The notes below the pieces were generated by a model. The model saw only the letters and a list, made by a program, of their open reading frames with translations, was not told the origin of the DNA and ran no database searches. The position numbers and the translations under genes were made by a program. DNA of 64,000 nucleotides, taken from positions 112,815,061 to 112,879,060 of the forward strand of contig NC_081183.1 of the NCBI RefSeq assembly GCF_029867415.1, given 5' to 3'. Positions 1 through 11,414 of this stretch are shown here, piece after piece (within the stretch, counting starts at the first letter, position 1; every line of letters starts with the position of its first letter). This DNA comes from Vicia villosa. Lineage: Eukaryota > Streptophyta > Magnoliopsida > Fabales > Fabaceae.

Positions 1-2089
1 AAATACAGTAGGGTGAGCATATAAAGATAAATTTTGAAGTCGGTTAAGGAAGCGTGAAACTTGTTGAATGGGAATGCCTACTACTGCGATTGTTTGAAAC
101 GAAATTGAGTAGAACATGTTGTTGATGAATAAGTTGATGAGATGTTCGGTAATAAATATGATTTGAGTGCCGATGTATTTTAGTGAGAAGTGAATTAGTA
201 GAAAAGGTGGGATAAACTTTAGAACGGTTTAAGTCACATTTGTGATGCTGAAGCAACGACAAGTATGAAAGAAGAATTGTAGAAGATTTCTAACACCTAT
301 TGATGTGATGAAGACTTTGTTGAGATTCCGAGTAGAATGATATTTGGACGCGAAAAATGTCATGGGATTTAGAGTGAAACCAGGAGTATGAATGTTGTCG
401 CGGTCTTTTTCTAAGATGAGGATTTTTATTTGGAACGAGATGAATAGTAATGTACGAGTATATTAGTGATTATGAAGTTGGAAGTACTTAACAAGTGTGT
501 GATGCTAAGTGACTATGAAGTGGATTGTGTAAAATGTTTGGACGTTGGTGTCTCGCCGACAAGATCCAATGAGAGGGAAGTATGCGAGTTGTAAAGAGTC
601 AAAGTGAATTATTGGGCTATGACGATGTTAATGAGTTTGAGTGCAAACTCGGAAAGGGACACTATTATGTAGTAACGAAAGTTTATGCTTAAATATGGTT
701 GTTGACTATCTATTGACAAATTTAGGACTTGATCACCCTAAATCTCTTGTTGGTAGTAGATGGAATCATATGAATGGGATGAACTTGTTTTGTTACCTTA
801 ATGGTATAAGTTGTGATGGATATTAAACCGTGAGAATAATCACTCACCATGTTGTGTGAACTTATGAAGAAGTGAATATGAAAGAGTGCAACATATTGGA
901 CGGTGACCTAAGACGGGTAATCAGAATCGCGCTGTGGAGTAGTGTTATGAGTATTACTCGTGGGCAGTGAGGAATTAATATGTCAGGAGCCTACATAGAG
1001 GATATGTATTGATCTATATGTTGGATTTATAATCTAGTGGATGAAAGGATGTCATTTCGGAGAATTAGTACTCTTTTAAAATAATTGCCGAGATGATGAG
1101 TATGTTATTGTGGATGTACGTAGTTAACGAGTATGTATTCAGCGAAGTTAAGGCGATGATTTGATACTATATGATGCTATAATAATTTTGTACTATTTTA
1201 AGGTGTTATTGTAGATTTCAAGATATAATGAGGAATTATACTCTATGAAGGACGAAGATGATTTAATTCTTAGAGAAGAACAGGACTCAGTTTGAGCTAT
1301 TTTGTAAGCAATGGTATATTAAGGCTGATGAGTGTGATTATAATTACTTATGTGTACTCGTTCTGATGGTTAGAATGTTTAAATAGAGGAAGTAAATCAG
1401 GACTTGTTTTTGAGTGCGAGTAAGTATTACTAAGTGGTAGATTAGCACCATGTATGATATAGAAGGATTCTTGAACGCATGAGTAAAGAGAGTCGGAATC
1501 GGGTAAAACTCGGAAATCTAATTGGTAACGATGGTTGTAATGAGTAAACATAATGGTGCAGCAAAAGCGGAATGTAACGTGTTGGATAATTGCTGGTATG
1601 ACTTGAGAGGAGTCAGATAGTTGAAATTCAATGTTATAGGAATGTCATTATCGAGTTTTTTTGAAGGAAGCAGTTGGTGAAAAGTGTAAGTATTATTTCA
1701 TCGCTCAGATGGAAAAGTGTGTCTTAGGTTGGTACGTTCGATAGATGGAATGCTTTACTGTAGTGTTGATCGGGTGTGGTCATGCCATGGTTGTGTAATT
1801 ATATTACTAAGTTATTGGGCGTATTTTATGGGTTTTACCTCAATGTTCAATTGTTGTTAATCTTTTAGAGGTATAACGAGTGGTACACCTTTGGATGGTC
1901 AAATGTGGCGTAAGAGTTGAGATTTCAATGTATGAAACATGTTTTCTGTTGGTAATATCAGATGGATTTTGGTGATCGACTGATGGGAATGTTACTTAGG
2001 AACTAGAGAGTTAGACGAAGGACTCCTATCTGGAGCTGTTCATTGGAAGTATGTTTTCGAGGACGAAAACTCTGTTAGTATGGGAGAGT
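1..2089 (+). mobile_element. Degenerate internal region (3' part) of a Tekay-like non-autonomous LTR element
   Basis: No open frame longer than about 70 codons on the plus strand and no recognisable retroelement protein. The stretch is similar, in the same order, to the internal region at 36033-38130: for example the segment around 695-750 matches 36919-36970, and that around 900-960 matches 37270-37320. It ends in a purine-rich tract and then an LTR, so it is the 3' end of an element's interior. The left end of the element is outside the window. I infer a chromovirus-related, non-coding family from the LTR and primer-site type. Confidence 0.6.
2079..2089 (+). other. Polypurine tract before LTR
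   Basis: ATGGGAGAGT-type purine run directly before the TGTAACACCC start of the LTR. It is preceded by the TTCGAGGACGAAAA segment (2057-2070) that usually lies just upstream of the tract in Tekay/Del-type elements. Confidence 0.65.
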
Positions 2090-2855
2090 TGTAACACCCG
2101 TATATTTTAATTTCTAATTTAATTGGAAATTTAATTAATAATTAGAATTATTGGTGGTTTGTGGAATTTAATTGGAAAAGAATGGTTTATGATGTTGAGC
2201 CATGTGTGATGTTAAGGAATGAGGGAGGTGTTATATTAGTAAAGTCCCTATTCTAATTAAAGGTTATTTTATAAAATAATAAGGAATTGGGAGAAAGGAA
2301 AAAGTAACGTGAAAAGCAGAGCAGGGAGATGACAGATTGGAAAGCTGATACGTGAAGAGGAACAAAGAGGAAGAGGACCAATCAAGAACTTGGCTAAGGT
2401 AAGGGGGGACTCTTCCAATTACCATCTCTTATCGTGTTATGAATGATAGGGCATGATTAGGGATATTGTTTGGGTCAATTTGATCATATGTCAGAGTTAG
2501 GTTTTGGGATGATTTTAATAGAAGTTGAATAATTGATGAATACCTCTGTGAATTCTACATAGAATTGTATGTTAATTGATGTTTGTGTTGTGAGTATTGT
2601 ATCAATTGTTGTGTTGTTGCGTTCTTCCATGAACATTGAATCTGAGTTATGGGTTTCTAATAATTCGATAGAAAGTTAGGCTTTAATGTGTAAAACTGAC
2701 ATAAGATAATAGATTGATGAAATTGGATGAATGTCATATGTTAATGTGGGAAAATATGGTGTTTTAGACTTAAAATCGTAGCCTGTTATGAGTGAAAACG
2801 AGTGGAAAACGGACTGGTGCGAAATTGCATGTTTTTGGAGAAATACTGGTGTTTT

Positions 2856-2987
2856 GCGTATGAGAATTGGTGATACGCCTATGGGATGAGGCCATACGCG
2901 TATGGGTGTGTTGATACTCGTATGGGAAATTTTAGTGTAAAATTAGTTCTGTTGATTGGCGTATGGGAAGTGCCATACTCGTATGGC
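2856..2987 (+). repeat. Palindromic box in Tekay-like LTR, CGTATGG type
   Basis: Six close copies of a CGTATGG half-site sit within 132 bp. CCATACGCGTATGG (2892-2905) is a perfect 14-bp palindrome and CCATACTCGTATGG (2973-2986) is one base from it. The box lies about 65 bp before a CCGTAACTCCG landmark (3052-3062) that is also present, in diverged form, in the other Tekay-like LTRs of the window. Confidence 0.75.
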
Positions 2988-3559
2988 TTCTGTGTGTAAA
3001 AATTCTGTTTTGTGATTTTCTTCGAAAGTTCAATGATGCGTAACTTTTGATCCGTAACTCCGTTTTTAGTGCCGTTTCGAGTATGATGAACCTTATGAGA
3101 TAACCTATGCGTTTAAATAATAAAATGAGGTGTACCTTTGAATTAATTTTGAATTATGAATTTATTGCTTGATGAATGATGTATTGTACATATATATGAT
3201 GAGATATGACGATACATGTTATGTTTTAAACATGATTCGTATGATTATTTGTTTGATTGTGTAATGGAGATCATGAGATATTTCATGTGATGATATGAGT
3301 ATGATGTAAATACCTTGTTCGTTTGATGGATGATATATTGTTGACATATATGATGGAATGTGACAATATAAGATTTGTTTGAAAACATGATTATGTGATG
3401 ATTGTTGAGAATTGTACAATGTTGATTGACTTGTTTTGGAAGATGTGAATACATGTATATTCTTACTTTTGATGATGATGATTAGTGTAATACATGTTTG
3501 TTCTGTAATAATGATTGATTTGTGATGAATGATGATGATACATATAAACATACTTAATA

Positions 3560-3589
3560 ATGATGATGATGATGATGATGATGATAAAA
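3560..3589 (+). repeat. (TGA)n microsatellite in LTR
   Basis: An uninterrupted run of nine TGA units, surrounded by further GATGATGAT runs between 3470 and 3630. It lies inside the LTR. Confidence 0.9.
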
Positions 3590-4385
3590 TGAGTATAGGA
3601 TGATGGTACTCATAGAATGATGATGATGAAAGTATGTTTTATATATGTTTGCATGCATTCATGACCATTGATGAGGGATGAATCCTAATGATGAGAGGAT
3701 TCAGTGAAGGGCAATATTCCCATTGTGTGGAATCTGTGCTGGCAGGGCCGTATCTAGATGATGTTAGATCGGTCGGTGGGTTATTCCCATTGATGATGTT
3801 TGGTACCACATGCATAGAGTCAGTTGCATTCATATGCATAAATTTGATAACATGAGTGAATGTACTTCATTGTTATGATTGGTGTTGTGTGTTCTGTGTA
3901 ATGATGGATTATCTGAATATAGATGGATTGGGTGAATAATATAACTATTGATGTGTTGTTATTTATAATGCAATAATATTTGTTAATTGCGAATGAGACT
4001 CACCCTTACACTATATTTTTCAGATTGAGGATAGCGACTTCGACTCGGTAAGGATTAGCTCATGAGTCAATGTGTCAGTTAGCGTCGGGTGTCATGCTCT
4101 GATAGATGTAACACTGGGGAACGCGATGTCTTAGGTTTATGATAATGACTCTATTTGGTTTAATTTATTTTAAGGATTAAAGCAATGATGATGTGATGCT
4201 GGTTTGATGATTTATTCCGCTACGTAAGCATGAGATGTTTGTTTTTGAATTATGTTAAGATGTTTCTTAAGTGAATGCATGAGATATGTACGATGATGTT
4301 TATTTTATTATGAGTTGTGACGCCCTTGTGCATGTTACTCTGATTTATTTAATTAATTTTCGCGGGGGTTTAGGAGGGTGTTACA

Positions 4386-4685
4386 ATAGTGGTATCAGAT
4401 CAGGTCGGTCCGTCCGGCCAATTGTCGAGTCAGTTGAGTTGCACGACAGTTGAATACTGTTGGCATATTATCCCTTGATATGTGATATGTGAGTGAATCA
4501 CTATCGGTACTTGGTTGTTTGTTGTGGAAGTTGGTTTGAAACAAGTGGGGGAGAAGCTAACTTCTCGGTTATGTTTTAGTTGTAAGATGATTGGTTCAGT
4601 AGGATGTTGTTGACAACAGTGCAAGCGTTATTGGAGTTGTTGTTTCCCGAATCGAAGGTGACTTGGATTTAAGACTTGACTGAAG
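4386..4685 (+). mobile_element. Primer-binding site and first 300 bp of a Tekay-like interior
   Basis: TGGTATCAGA at 4390-4399 matches the initiator-methionine tRNA type of primer-binding site, four bases after the LTR end. The following sequence is similar to 36033-36310 of the second element of this family. It stops at 4685, where a minus-strand LTR of another subfamily begins. No coding sequence seen. Confidence 0.7.
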
Positions 4686-5477
4686 ACATTGGCTCGCCCG
4701 ACGCCCTCTTACAGAACCTTGACCACCTCTCGCCTGCTTCGCTCTCCCGGCGAAGGCTTGTAGGCGCTCGTTCACCCGACGGAGCAATCCTTTCGCCCGG
4801 CGCACAACACCAGAAATAGAAAATTGCTGAAGAGAATTCAGCATTCCAACACCAAACCAAATCTGATTTTACCTTAACAAAACTCAATCCAATAGCAACT
4901 TATCACATATTATGGGTTCCTATTCGTGTTTCTAGTTATAGGTCATCCATACAACACATCAAACATGAACAATCATACAATCTCATTTATTTCATACAAA
5001 CCCTAACATTTTCTAACTTCATGAAATTGAGCAAGTAAGAGATCACATACAAGACATACACACTATATTACCCAATCATATAAACCTATATTAATTTTGA
5101 TTCTAACCCTTACCTGAAATCAATCTCCTTCTCTCTTCAAGAATCTACTCCCCTCTTTCTCTTCTCTCTTCTATTCTTCTCTTTTCCCCAAAAATGAAAA
5201 TTATGAGAAATGACTTAGCTTAGCTTTTACTACCTCTCTTCTCTAATTTGGGCTTACTCGGTTATTACCTAACATCTTATCTTACTAATTAGGCCCAAAA
5301 GCACATTATCTCATATAACTCTTTTAACCCAATTAACACAATTGCACATATAATTAGATATTCAAATAACCATTATACCACATAATAATTAATCAAAATA
5401 AATAGTTAAATGAAAACATCAAATAAGCTAAATAATAAAATGGCTAATAAAATGGCTAATAAAATCGGGATGTTACA
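4686..5477 (-). repeat. Truncated 3' LTR of minus-strand Tekay-like element
   Basis: On the minus strand this LTR starts at 5477 with TGTAACATCCCG, directly after a polypurine tract, and matches the 5' LTR (6044-8293) down to about 4686. The remaining roughly 1.5 kb is absent and plus-strand element sequence follows. It contains the longer form of the palindromic box (about 4688-4805). Confidence 0.75.
4688..4805 (-). repeat. Palindromic box in Tekay-like LTR, CTTCGC/GCGAAG type
   Basis: GC-rich island in AT-rich LTR sequence. At 4731-4766 there is a nested inverted repeat: outer arms CGCCT and AGGCG, inner arms CTTCGC and GCGAAG around a 7-base loop. Further CGCCCGACG/CGCCCGGCG variants flank it. 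The partner LTR carries the shorter version at about 7610-7715. Confidence 0.65.
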
Positions 5478-5492
5478 ACTCTCCCCCACTTA
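5478..5492 (-). other. Polypurine tract (minus strand)
   Basis: Reads AAGTGGGGGAGAGT on the minus strand, adjoining the 3' LTR start at 5477 and preceded by the TTTTCGAGGACGAAAA segment typical of Tekay-type elements. Confidence 0.8.
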
Positions 5493-5518
5493 AAAGATTT
5501 TCGTCCTCGAAAATTACC

Positions 5519-5944
5519 TCAAAAGAACAACTCCAGATACGATTCCTTCATCTTATCCTCGAGTTCCCAAGTAATCTGAATACCCTCTTCTTCAAATCTC
5601 TGAGCAGTACTACCCCACCAATCCTCAGCTTCTTTCTCAAGCATGTGAGTACCAAACTGCACTCTCTGTGCATCAGTATAATTCATGACCCGAAAGATCT
5701 TCTCAATCGCCTTCAATCATGCTCGCGCCTTATCAGGTCCATGCTCTCCCTCGAAGATAGGAGGATTGTTCCTTTTGAACATCTCCAAAGCACGAAATTC
5801 ATCATCATCACCATTCCGATTACCAGCATTCACTTGAGGAATCTGAACAAGAGATCCAACCAACATCCTCAATGCATCAGCAATGGCATCATCATTCCTT
5901 TCAGCAACCATCGTCCTAAGATAACCAACAATCAAAAAAGACAA
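5519..5944 (-). pseudogene. Gag fragment of Tekay-type chromovirus
   Basis: Minus-strand reading gives a gag N-terminal region with the segments FKRNNPPIFEGEHGPDKARA and then LKAIEKIFRVMNYTDAQRV, followed by a THMLEKEAEDWW motif typical of the Retrotrans_gag domain in Tekay/Del chromoviruses. One TGA, where Trp is expected, separates the two halves near 5717. After ITWEL the frame runs straight into sequence next to the polypurine tract. The rest of gag and all of pol are missing, so this is an internal deletion derivative that cannot move on its own. Family assignment is by recall of typical motifs. Confidence 0.75.
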
Positions 5945-6027
5945 AACAATATTGATCGTGTCAGATACTCAAATCAAATACAATGGGAATAAAAGACATT
6001 AATGACCTTGACCAACTGGTCGACCAT

Positions 6028-6039
6028 GCTCTGATACCA
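6028..6039 (-). other. Primer-binding site (minus strand)
   Basis: Minus strand reads TGGTATCAGAGC, the initiator-methionine tRNA type of site, four bases inside the LTR end at 6044. It fixes the orientation of the element at 4686-8293. Confidence 0.85.
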
Positions 6040-6043
6040 CTAA

Positions 6044-8293
6044 TGTAACACCCCTTTTATAACCCCAAATTATATAAATATATTCACAGAGTAAAGCATG
6101 CATACAAAAAAAAGGGTTCCACATGTTATTTTCACCACAATGAAAACCTAGAACAATCGTACAAACATGCACCTAATCATTTTATAACACAATTTGAAAC
6201 TTCATACTTTCACAAATTATGCATATCGCACGCGGAAGATTATAACTCAAAAACATTTCAATGAATATATCCCATACTATATTCATCTACCAATTCAAAA
6301 TAACATAATCTCTATGTTATGCGAAATCCAAGATCTAGGCTACATAGCCTTTAACAACATATCCAAATATCAAATTAAATACACACAATATCACAATATC
6401 CAAATAGTCAAAACATGAGTTCAAATAAACCCTCCCAAGTGTTACCCGACCAGAGTATTTGACTCTCTACCTAATCAAAGACAAAACCAAAGCTCCTCGG
6501 CTATATCCTCGGACAAGCTATTATCGTCGAAACCTGCACGATGTCACGATGAACATCATTCAAATAGAAGGGTGGGAATTCTAATTATTATAAATAAATA
6601 TAATAATGGGAAATGCAAAACACAACAAGAATACATTTCACCAATTCATCACTCTTCTCAAGCATGCTTTCATATACCATATATCAAGGTTCACATGTTT
6701 ATCTCATTCGACCAAGTTCCATAACTCGAGTTATCATAACCAATTTGCAAAATCCAACAATGTAATCCAACAATGAGATACACTCAAGTATGCAATATCA
6801 ATTCACCACAATCCACATACATGCATATATCATTAATGCATATATACTCACATCTACATCACATATGTTTCAATTACATATATCACATCAACAACACATT
6901 CAACAATTCATGTCAAATGATTCACCAACTCCACATATATACATATCAACAAAAATTATATCACATAACCACACACAACAACATTTCACAATGACACGTG
7001 CGACTCAAGTGTGACTCTATGCGATATGCATGTGGATCCCTCCGTTATCATTTTCGGCAAGTCGATTGTCATTCTTTACAGACTAGATAACCACCTCAAA
7101 GCCCCATACTCGTTAAGCTTTCAAACCTCATTCAGAGTTAGGTTTGGGACAAGCAAATAATCTTCGCGAGATTACCAGACATTGCCACTTTCAAAGACTC
7201 ATGCTTGTGTAAGTGTGCGACAAAACAAGAATCGTGATTTTAAGACGATCTCTACCTCTTAAACTACACAATCACATCTTTCGAACGTTGCAACACATAT
7301 ACACAACATGATTTCAAACCAATTCTCAAGATTAACATATAGCAATTCAATCACATATATCATGGTTATCATATCACTTAATACATCCATGAATATTAGC
7401 CACAATTCATCCATCCATAACACACACTTTCATAATTACATGTTATCCACATATTAACATCATAATTAATTCAATAAGTGCCAATCAATCCTATTCTATC
7501 ACATAGAAGACCAAATTAGCTTCCTAACGCTTCAAACGACACATACAAAAGAGTTACGGATAAAAAGATATGAACATTTGAATTTTCCCAAAACAGGCAT
7601 ATTTGCCCAGCAAAGACATTGGCTCTCTTGGCGCTCTGTTACAAAACCTTGACCAACTCTTGCCCGCTTCGCTCTCCCGGTGAAGGCTTGTAGGCGCTGG
7701 CTCGACAAAACTCAATCCAATAGAAAATTATCACATATTATGGACTCCTATTCATGTTTCTAGTTTTGGGTCGTCCATACAACATATCAAACATGAACAA
7801 TCATACAGTCTCATTTATTTCTTACAAACCCTAAAATTTTCTAAATTCATGAAATAGAGCAAGTAAGAGATCACATACAAGACATACACACTATATTACC
7901 CAATCATATAAACTTATATTAATTTGGATTCTAACCCTTACCTCAAATCAATCTCCTTCTCTCTTTAAGAATATACTCCCCTCTTTCTCTTCTCTCTTCT
8001 ATTCTTCTCTTTTACCCAAAAATGAAAGTCATGGAAAATGACTTGGCTTAGCTCTTACTACCTCTGTTTTCTAATTTGGGCTTACTCAATTATTACCCAA
8101 CACCTTATCTTACTAACTAGGCCCAAAAGCGCATTATCTCATATAACTCTTTTAACCTAATTAATACAATTGCACATATAATTAGATATTCAAATAACCA
8201 TTATACCACATAATAATTAATCAAAATAAATAATTAAATGAAAACATCAAATAAGCTAAATAATAAACTGGCTAATAATATCGGGATGTTACA
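6044..8293 (-). repeat. 5' LTR of minus-strand Tekay-like element (2250 bp)
   Basis: Ends are TGTAACACCCC (6044) and GGGATGTTACA (8293) on the plus strand, with the primer-binding site next to 6044. It shares long near-identical stretches with 4686-5477, including the AAACTCAATCCAATAG segment and the CT-rich run near 7970. Compared with that partner it lacks about 100 bp after the palindromic box. Confidence 0.85.
7610..7715 (-). repeat. Palindromic box, shorter copy
   Basis: Same GC-rich island as 4688-4805 with GCTTCGCTCTCCCGGTGAAG at its core, where the inner arm has decayed by one base. It then joins AAACTCAATCC directly, missing sequence that the other LTR keeps. On the minus strand it lies just upstream of the TCCGTAACTC landmark (about 7551-7562). 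Confidence 0.65.
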
Positions 8294-9136
8294 TAAATAA
8301 CCTCTGTGACTAACAACTCACACAGATAACCTATGTGACTAACACCTACGCAGGTACCCCCTGTGACTGACAACCTCTGAGACCTCTGGTCCTTGACTTC
8401 TTGAGACAACTGACCTTCACGCGGTCTCTCAAGGAACGATCAAACAACCTTTGATCACAGGTTTGTTTACAATATAAGTGCTTCTACACAAGCAGGTTGT
8501 AAACTCTCTTTTTCAAATCTAAGACTAAAAGAAAAATGAAGCTATTAACAATCTATACAGAGTGAGTGTTTTCGTTGAAGTTCCTTAGCTTCTTCTTTGA
8601 GTCTTCAAGCCCTTTTATAGACAATAGAAAAATATAACCGTTGGAGGTCAAACTCTGAATCTTGTATAATGTTGGCGGCTTGCTTGTAGTGGGAGACAAG
8701 ATAGTACACAATGTATGTCCTTTTCTTGGAGTGGAGCAAAACATTCGTCTGTACCTTGTACTTTTGTACTTCAGTGTAACGTTAACTTTTTCTTCTTGAA
8801 CTTCAGAGGATCTCTGCCTGAGTTGGAAGAAAAAGAATTAACATTGAATTCTTCAGAGCTTCAAGTCTTCAGAACCGCGTCTTCAGAATCTTCAGCATTG
8901 GGTCTTCAGAATCCTTTTGTCTTCAGAAACTTGAGTCTTCGGAGCTTCAAGTCTTTAGAGTCTTTCAACACTTGGTCTTCTGAACTGGTTTCTTCAGAAC
9001 TTCTATCAGAGTGATGACTTTAGATGCTTCTGCTTCTGAAGTTATTGCTACTGTTCATCAGAACTTTGTAGCGCGGAAACATAACCTGATGGCTTATGAC
9101 GGTTTGGCCGCTCCTTCTCATCAGAGTCAAACCTGT
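8294..9136 (-). repeat. Probable Ty1-copia (SIRE/Maximus-like) LTR fragment, minus strand
   Basis: No ORF of note. On the minus strand it is built of TCTGAAGA/CAGAAG-rich segments like the copia LTRs at 32374, 44129 and 52825, and contains a TATA-type TCTATAAAAGGG (minus strand, about 8612-8623). The boundaries are approximate. The left edge abuts the Tekay-like LTR end at 8293. Assignment rests on composition and TATA position, not on an aligned copy. Confidence 0.45.
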
Positions 9137-9665
9137 TTGTTAAGTACTTAACAATAACAAACGTTAGCATAACCAATTTTAAGAAATATGAGTTTTACTG
9201 ATGTACCAATTTTAGACATTGTTGACCAGTTAATGCGCTAGTTGCATGCCTAAACTAGCTTGGAGTTGTCAAAGGCTCTAGAGAATCTCATGTCTAGGGA
9301 TAGGAGGAGTTGGAAAGTAACTTCTGAGAAGATTGAAAAGTAAGAAGTATGTGGAATATGCTCTCTCGAAGGAGGTGGATATATGAGGAGTTGGAACAGG
9401 ATGAGTATTCACCCAAAATGGATCAATTTTTGCTATTGGAAAATGTGAAGCCTCTCATGACGGATCAGGTGTGTTAACCATTGCAACATCGACAATAGAG
9501 TTACATTTGTCGGTTAGTCGATTGGACTTGGATGTTGCCATGATTGACGCAAGCTCGATTAGATGCAAGAGCATAAAAAGACTATTTGAAGTAGATGAGA
9601 AATGAAGAGACAATATTTACATGAAATTGAAGGAATTATTATTTAGTTCCCATAAACGATCAACG
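9137..9665. other. Unassigned stretch
   Basis: Starts with an 18-bp perfect palindrome, TTGTTAAGTACTTAACAA (9137-9154). The rest has no long ORF, no matching repeat in the window and no clear terminus before the Tekay-like LTR end at 9666. Short gag-like phrases in the plus frame from about 9189 are broken by stops and are too weak to call. Confidence 0.4.
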
Positions 9666-10343
9666 TTGTAACACCCTATTTTCCCTATCAAAAATTAAAT
9701 AATAATCAGAGTAATTAAAAATTTAAATCAACGTCAAATAGGATGCTACATCTTCAACATCATACAATTTGCTTAACATTTAAGCAAAAGATACATAACA
9801 CATTTGTTCGGGTGAACCGACATCTCAATCATCATAGTGTTCAACTTCACTTTATTAATGCAACGAAAACAAATCAACATATAATAGTCATCATCTTCAA
9901 TAACTTAAAATACCAACATCGCAGCAAATAAAAGAGAGTTTATAATACTCTTAAAATCTTTCAAAAATAAATCATAACCTAATAGCAAAATAATTGTTCA
10001 TCCTCGGTGTTACGTATCAGAGCAAGACCCGACTCAATCTATTCAACACTAGACGCCACTCCATACCTCAAGCAACTCTAAGCCTTGTCACATGCGTATT
10101 ACCCACATAGAGGTAACATTCAAACAAAGGGGTGAGATATCATAACAATATAAACGAAAATAAGATAACAAGTAGATAAAGTATGACATACATAATTATA
10201 ATATTCATACATCATGCATCAACATCAATACACGTCACAACATCAACAATCACACCCTGCAATCATACAATCACATATTATTTCATCAACAACATCACGA
10301 AAATGCAATGAGACCGACTTCCTTGACTACGTGCATGTGGTAC
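9666..10343 (-). repeat. Tekay-like LTR, minus strand, first segment
   Basis: Terminus TGTAACACCC at 9666. The sequence resembles the reverse complement of the downstream part of the LTR at 33649-36032, including GTGCATGTGGTAC near 10331-10343. It is interrupted at 10343 by the Tat element and continues at 22714. No primer-binding site adjoins 9666, so this is a 3' or solo LTR. Confidence 0.65.
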
Positions 10344-11324
10344 TGTTAGTGCAAAAATCTAGTGAGGTATGTGGATGGCGCAATAAATGGAAAAGTCCCA
10401 CAGATCAAGGGTTTGAGACCTACAGAGTGGATCTTTAAGGAATTTTAGAAAAGATGGAGAAGAGTTCAAAGGTTCAAGTTGCTAAAGAGGGAAAATTTGA
10501 CACAACCTAGAAAATGGGTCGATCCTTGTTCTGTCGACCATATGGAAAGTTAAGACTTAGAGGAATTTTGTGATTAAGTTTACGCTAGGAGATAACATCG
10601 AAAAGAAGACTTGAACGGTTTAATTTGAAATTCAAACTCCAACGGTTAGCAAAGGGTTGGTTCCTAAAATGAGCGCCAGAAACATAAGGAACAGTTACTT
10701 AGCATCGTGCAGCCATTTGTTTGGCTAATAGGCAGTTACTTTGCAGTTATGTAGCCTATAGGCAGATATTTTATTGTATTATAAATAGGAGATCCCACAA
10801 AGGGCTCCGGGTGTTCACTTGTACTGAAATCACTTGTAAGAAACTTCATATGCCCAGCGCAAGGAAGTAAGAGTTTCAAGAGTCTAATGTACGTGAATCG
10901 CCATTTTTTACTTCAATGCATTTTCCTTATTTATCATTTGTTCCTCTTGAACATTTTATTTTACTTTCATTTACGTTTGAACTATCTTTTTACTTCATTG
11001 TATACGCTGTCGACTGTGGTTCTATTACGATGATGGAATTTACCATAGATGCATCCGTTGGGTATCTTTTCTAAATGTTATAGCATTCTGTCGGTCGCGA
11101 GTTACCCTCAGTTGATGACTAACATTTTTTGTGGAAAACTTTGCTTGTTTAAACTCTTTGTAGGAAACCGTTTCTCTTAGAGTGAAATTTGTGTCGAATT
11201 AAGCAAGCCAAACCTTAGTTGCATTAGCACGTGTCTTAGAATCAACTAGTGGATTCTGCAAGTAACCCTTAGTTTGTAGGCTTTGGGAGGACTAGAGGTT
11301 GCTTACCAATTTCCACAGTAAACA
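10344..11324 (+). repeat. 5' LTR of Tat element
   Basis: Starts TGTTAGTGC and ends AAACA. It has the same length as the 3' LTR (981 bp), with scattered substitutions. A TATAAATA box lies at 10780-10787 and the presumed transcript start shortly after. Confidence 0.92.
10780..10787 (+). promoter_or_regulatory. TATA box in Tat 5' LTR
   Basis: TATAAATA, retained in the 3' LTR at 22169-22176. It is the only strong TATA in the LTR and fits a U3 promoter position. Confidence 0.6.
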
Positions 11325-11327
11325 AAA

Positions 11328-11345
11328 TGGCACGCCCAATGGGAC
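11328..11345 (+). other. Primer-binding site of Tat element
   Basis: TGGCACGCCCAATGGGAC, three bases after the LTR end. It has the TGGCNCGCC...GGGAC form expected for a tRNA 3'-end complement. I do not assign the tRNA. Confidence 0.65.
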
Positions 11346-11414
11346 ATGTGCTGATGTTAGTATATGAAACTTAGAAGTGGGAAACTATATAGTAGACCAT
11401 AAAGAATTTCAAGA

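Larger units (their letters stand above)
2090..4385 (+). repeat. Tekay-like LTR (2296 bp)
   Basis: Begins TGTAACACCC and ends GGGTGTTACA, with matching inverted termini. A polypurine tract lies immediately upstream and a primer-binding site immediately downstream. An LTR normally has one or the other, so this LTR carries interior sequence on both sides. It is related along its length to the LTRs at 33649-36032 and 38150-40216. Confidence 0.8.

Noticed and set aside
8715..9014. 99-codon plus-strand ORF near 8.7-9.0 kb
   Set aside because: Composed of TCTTCAGAA repeats of a copia-like LTR on the other strand, with no domain.
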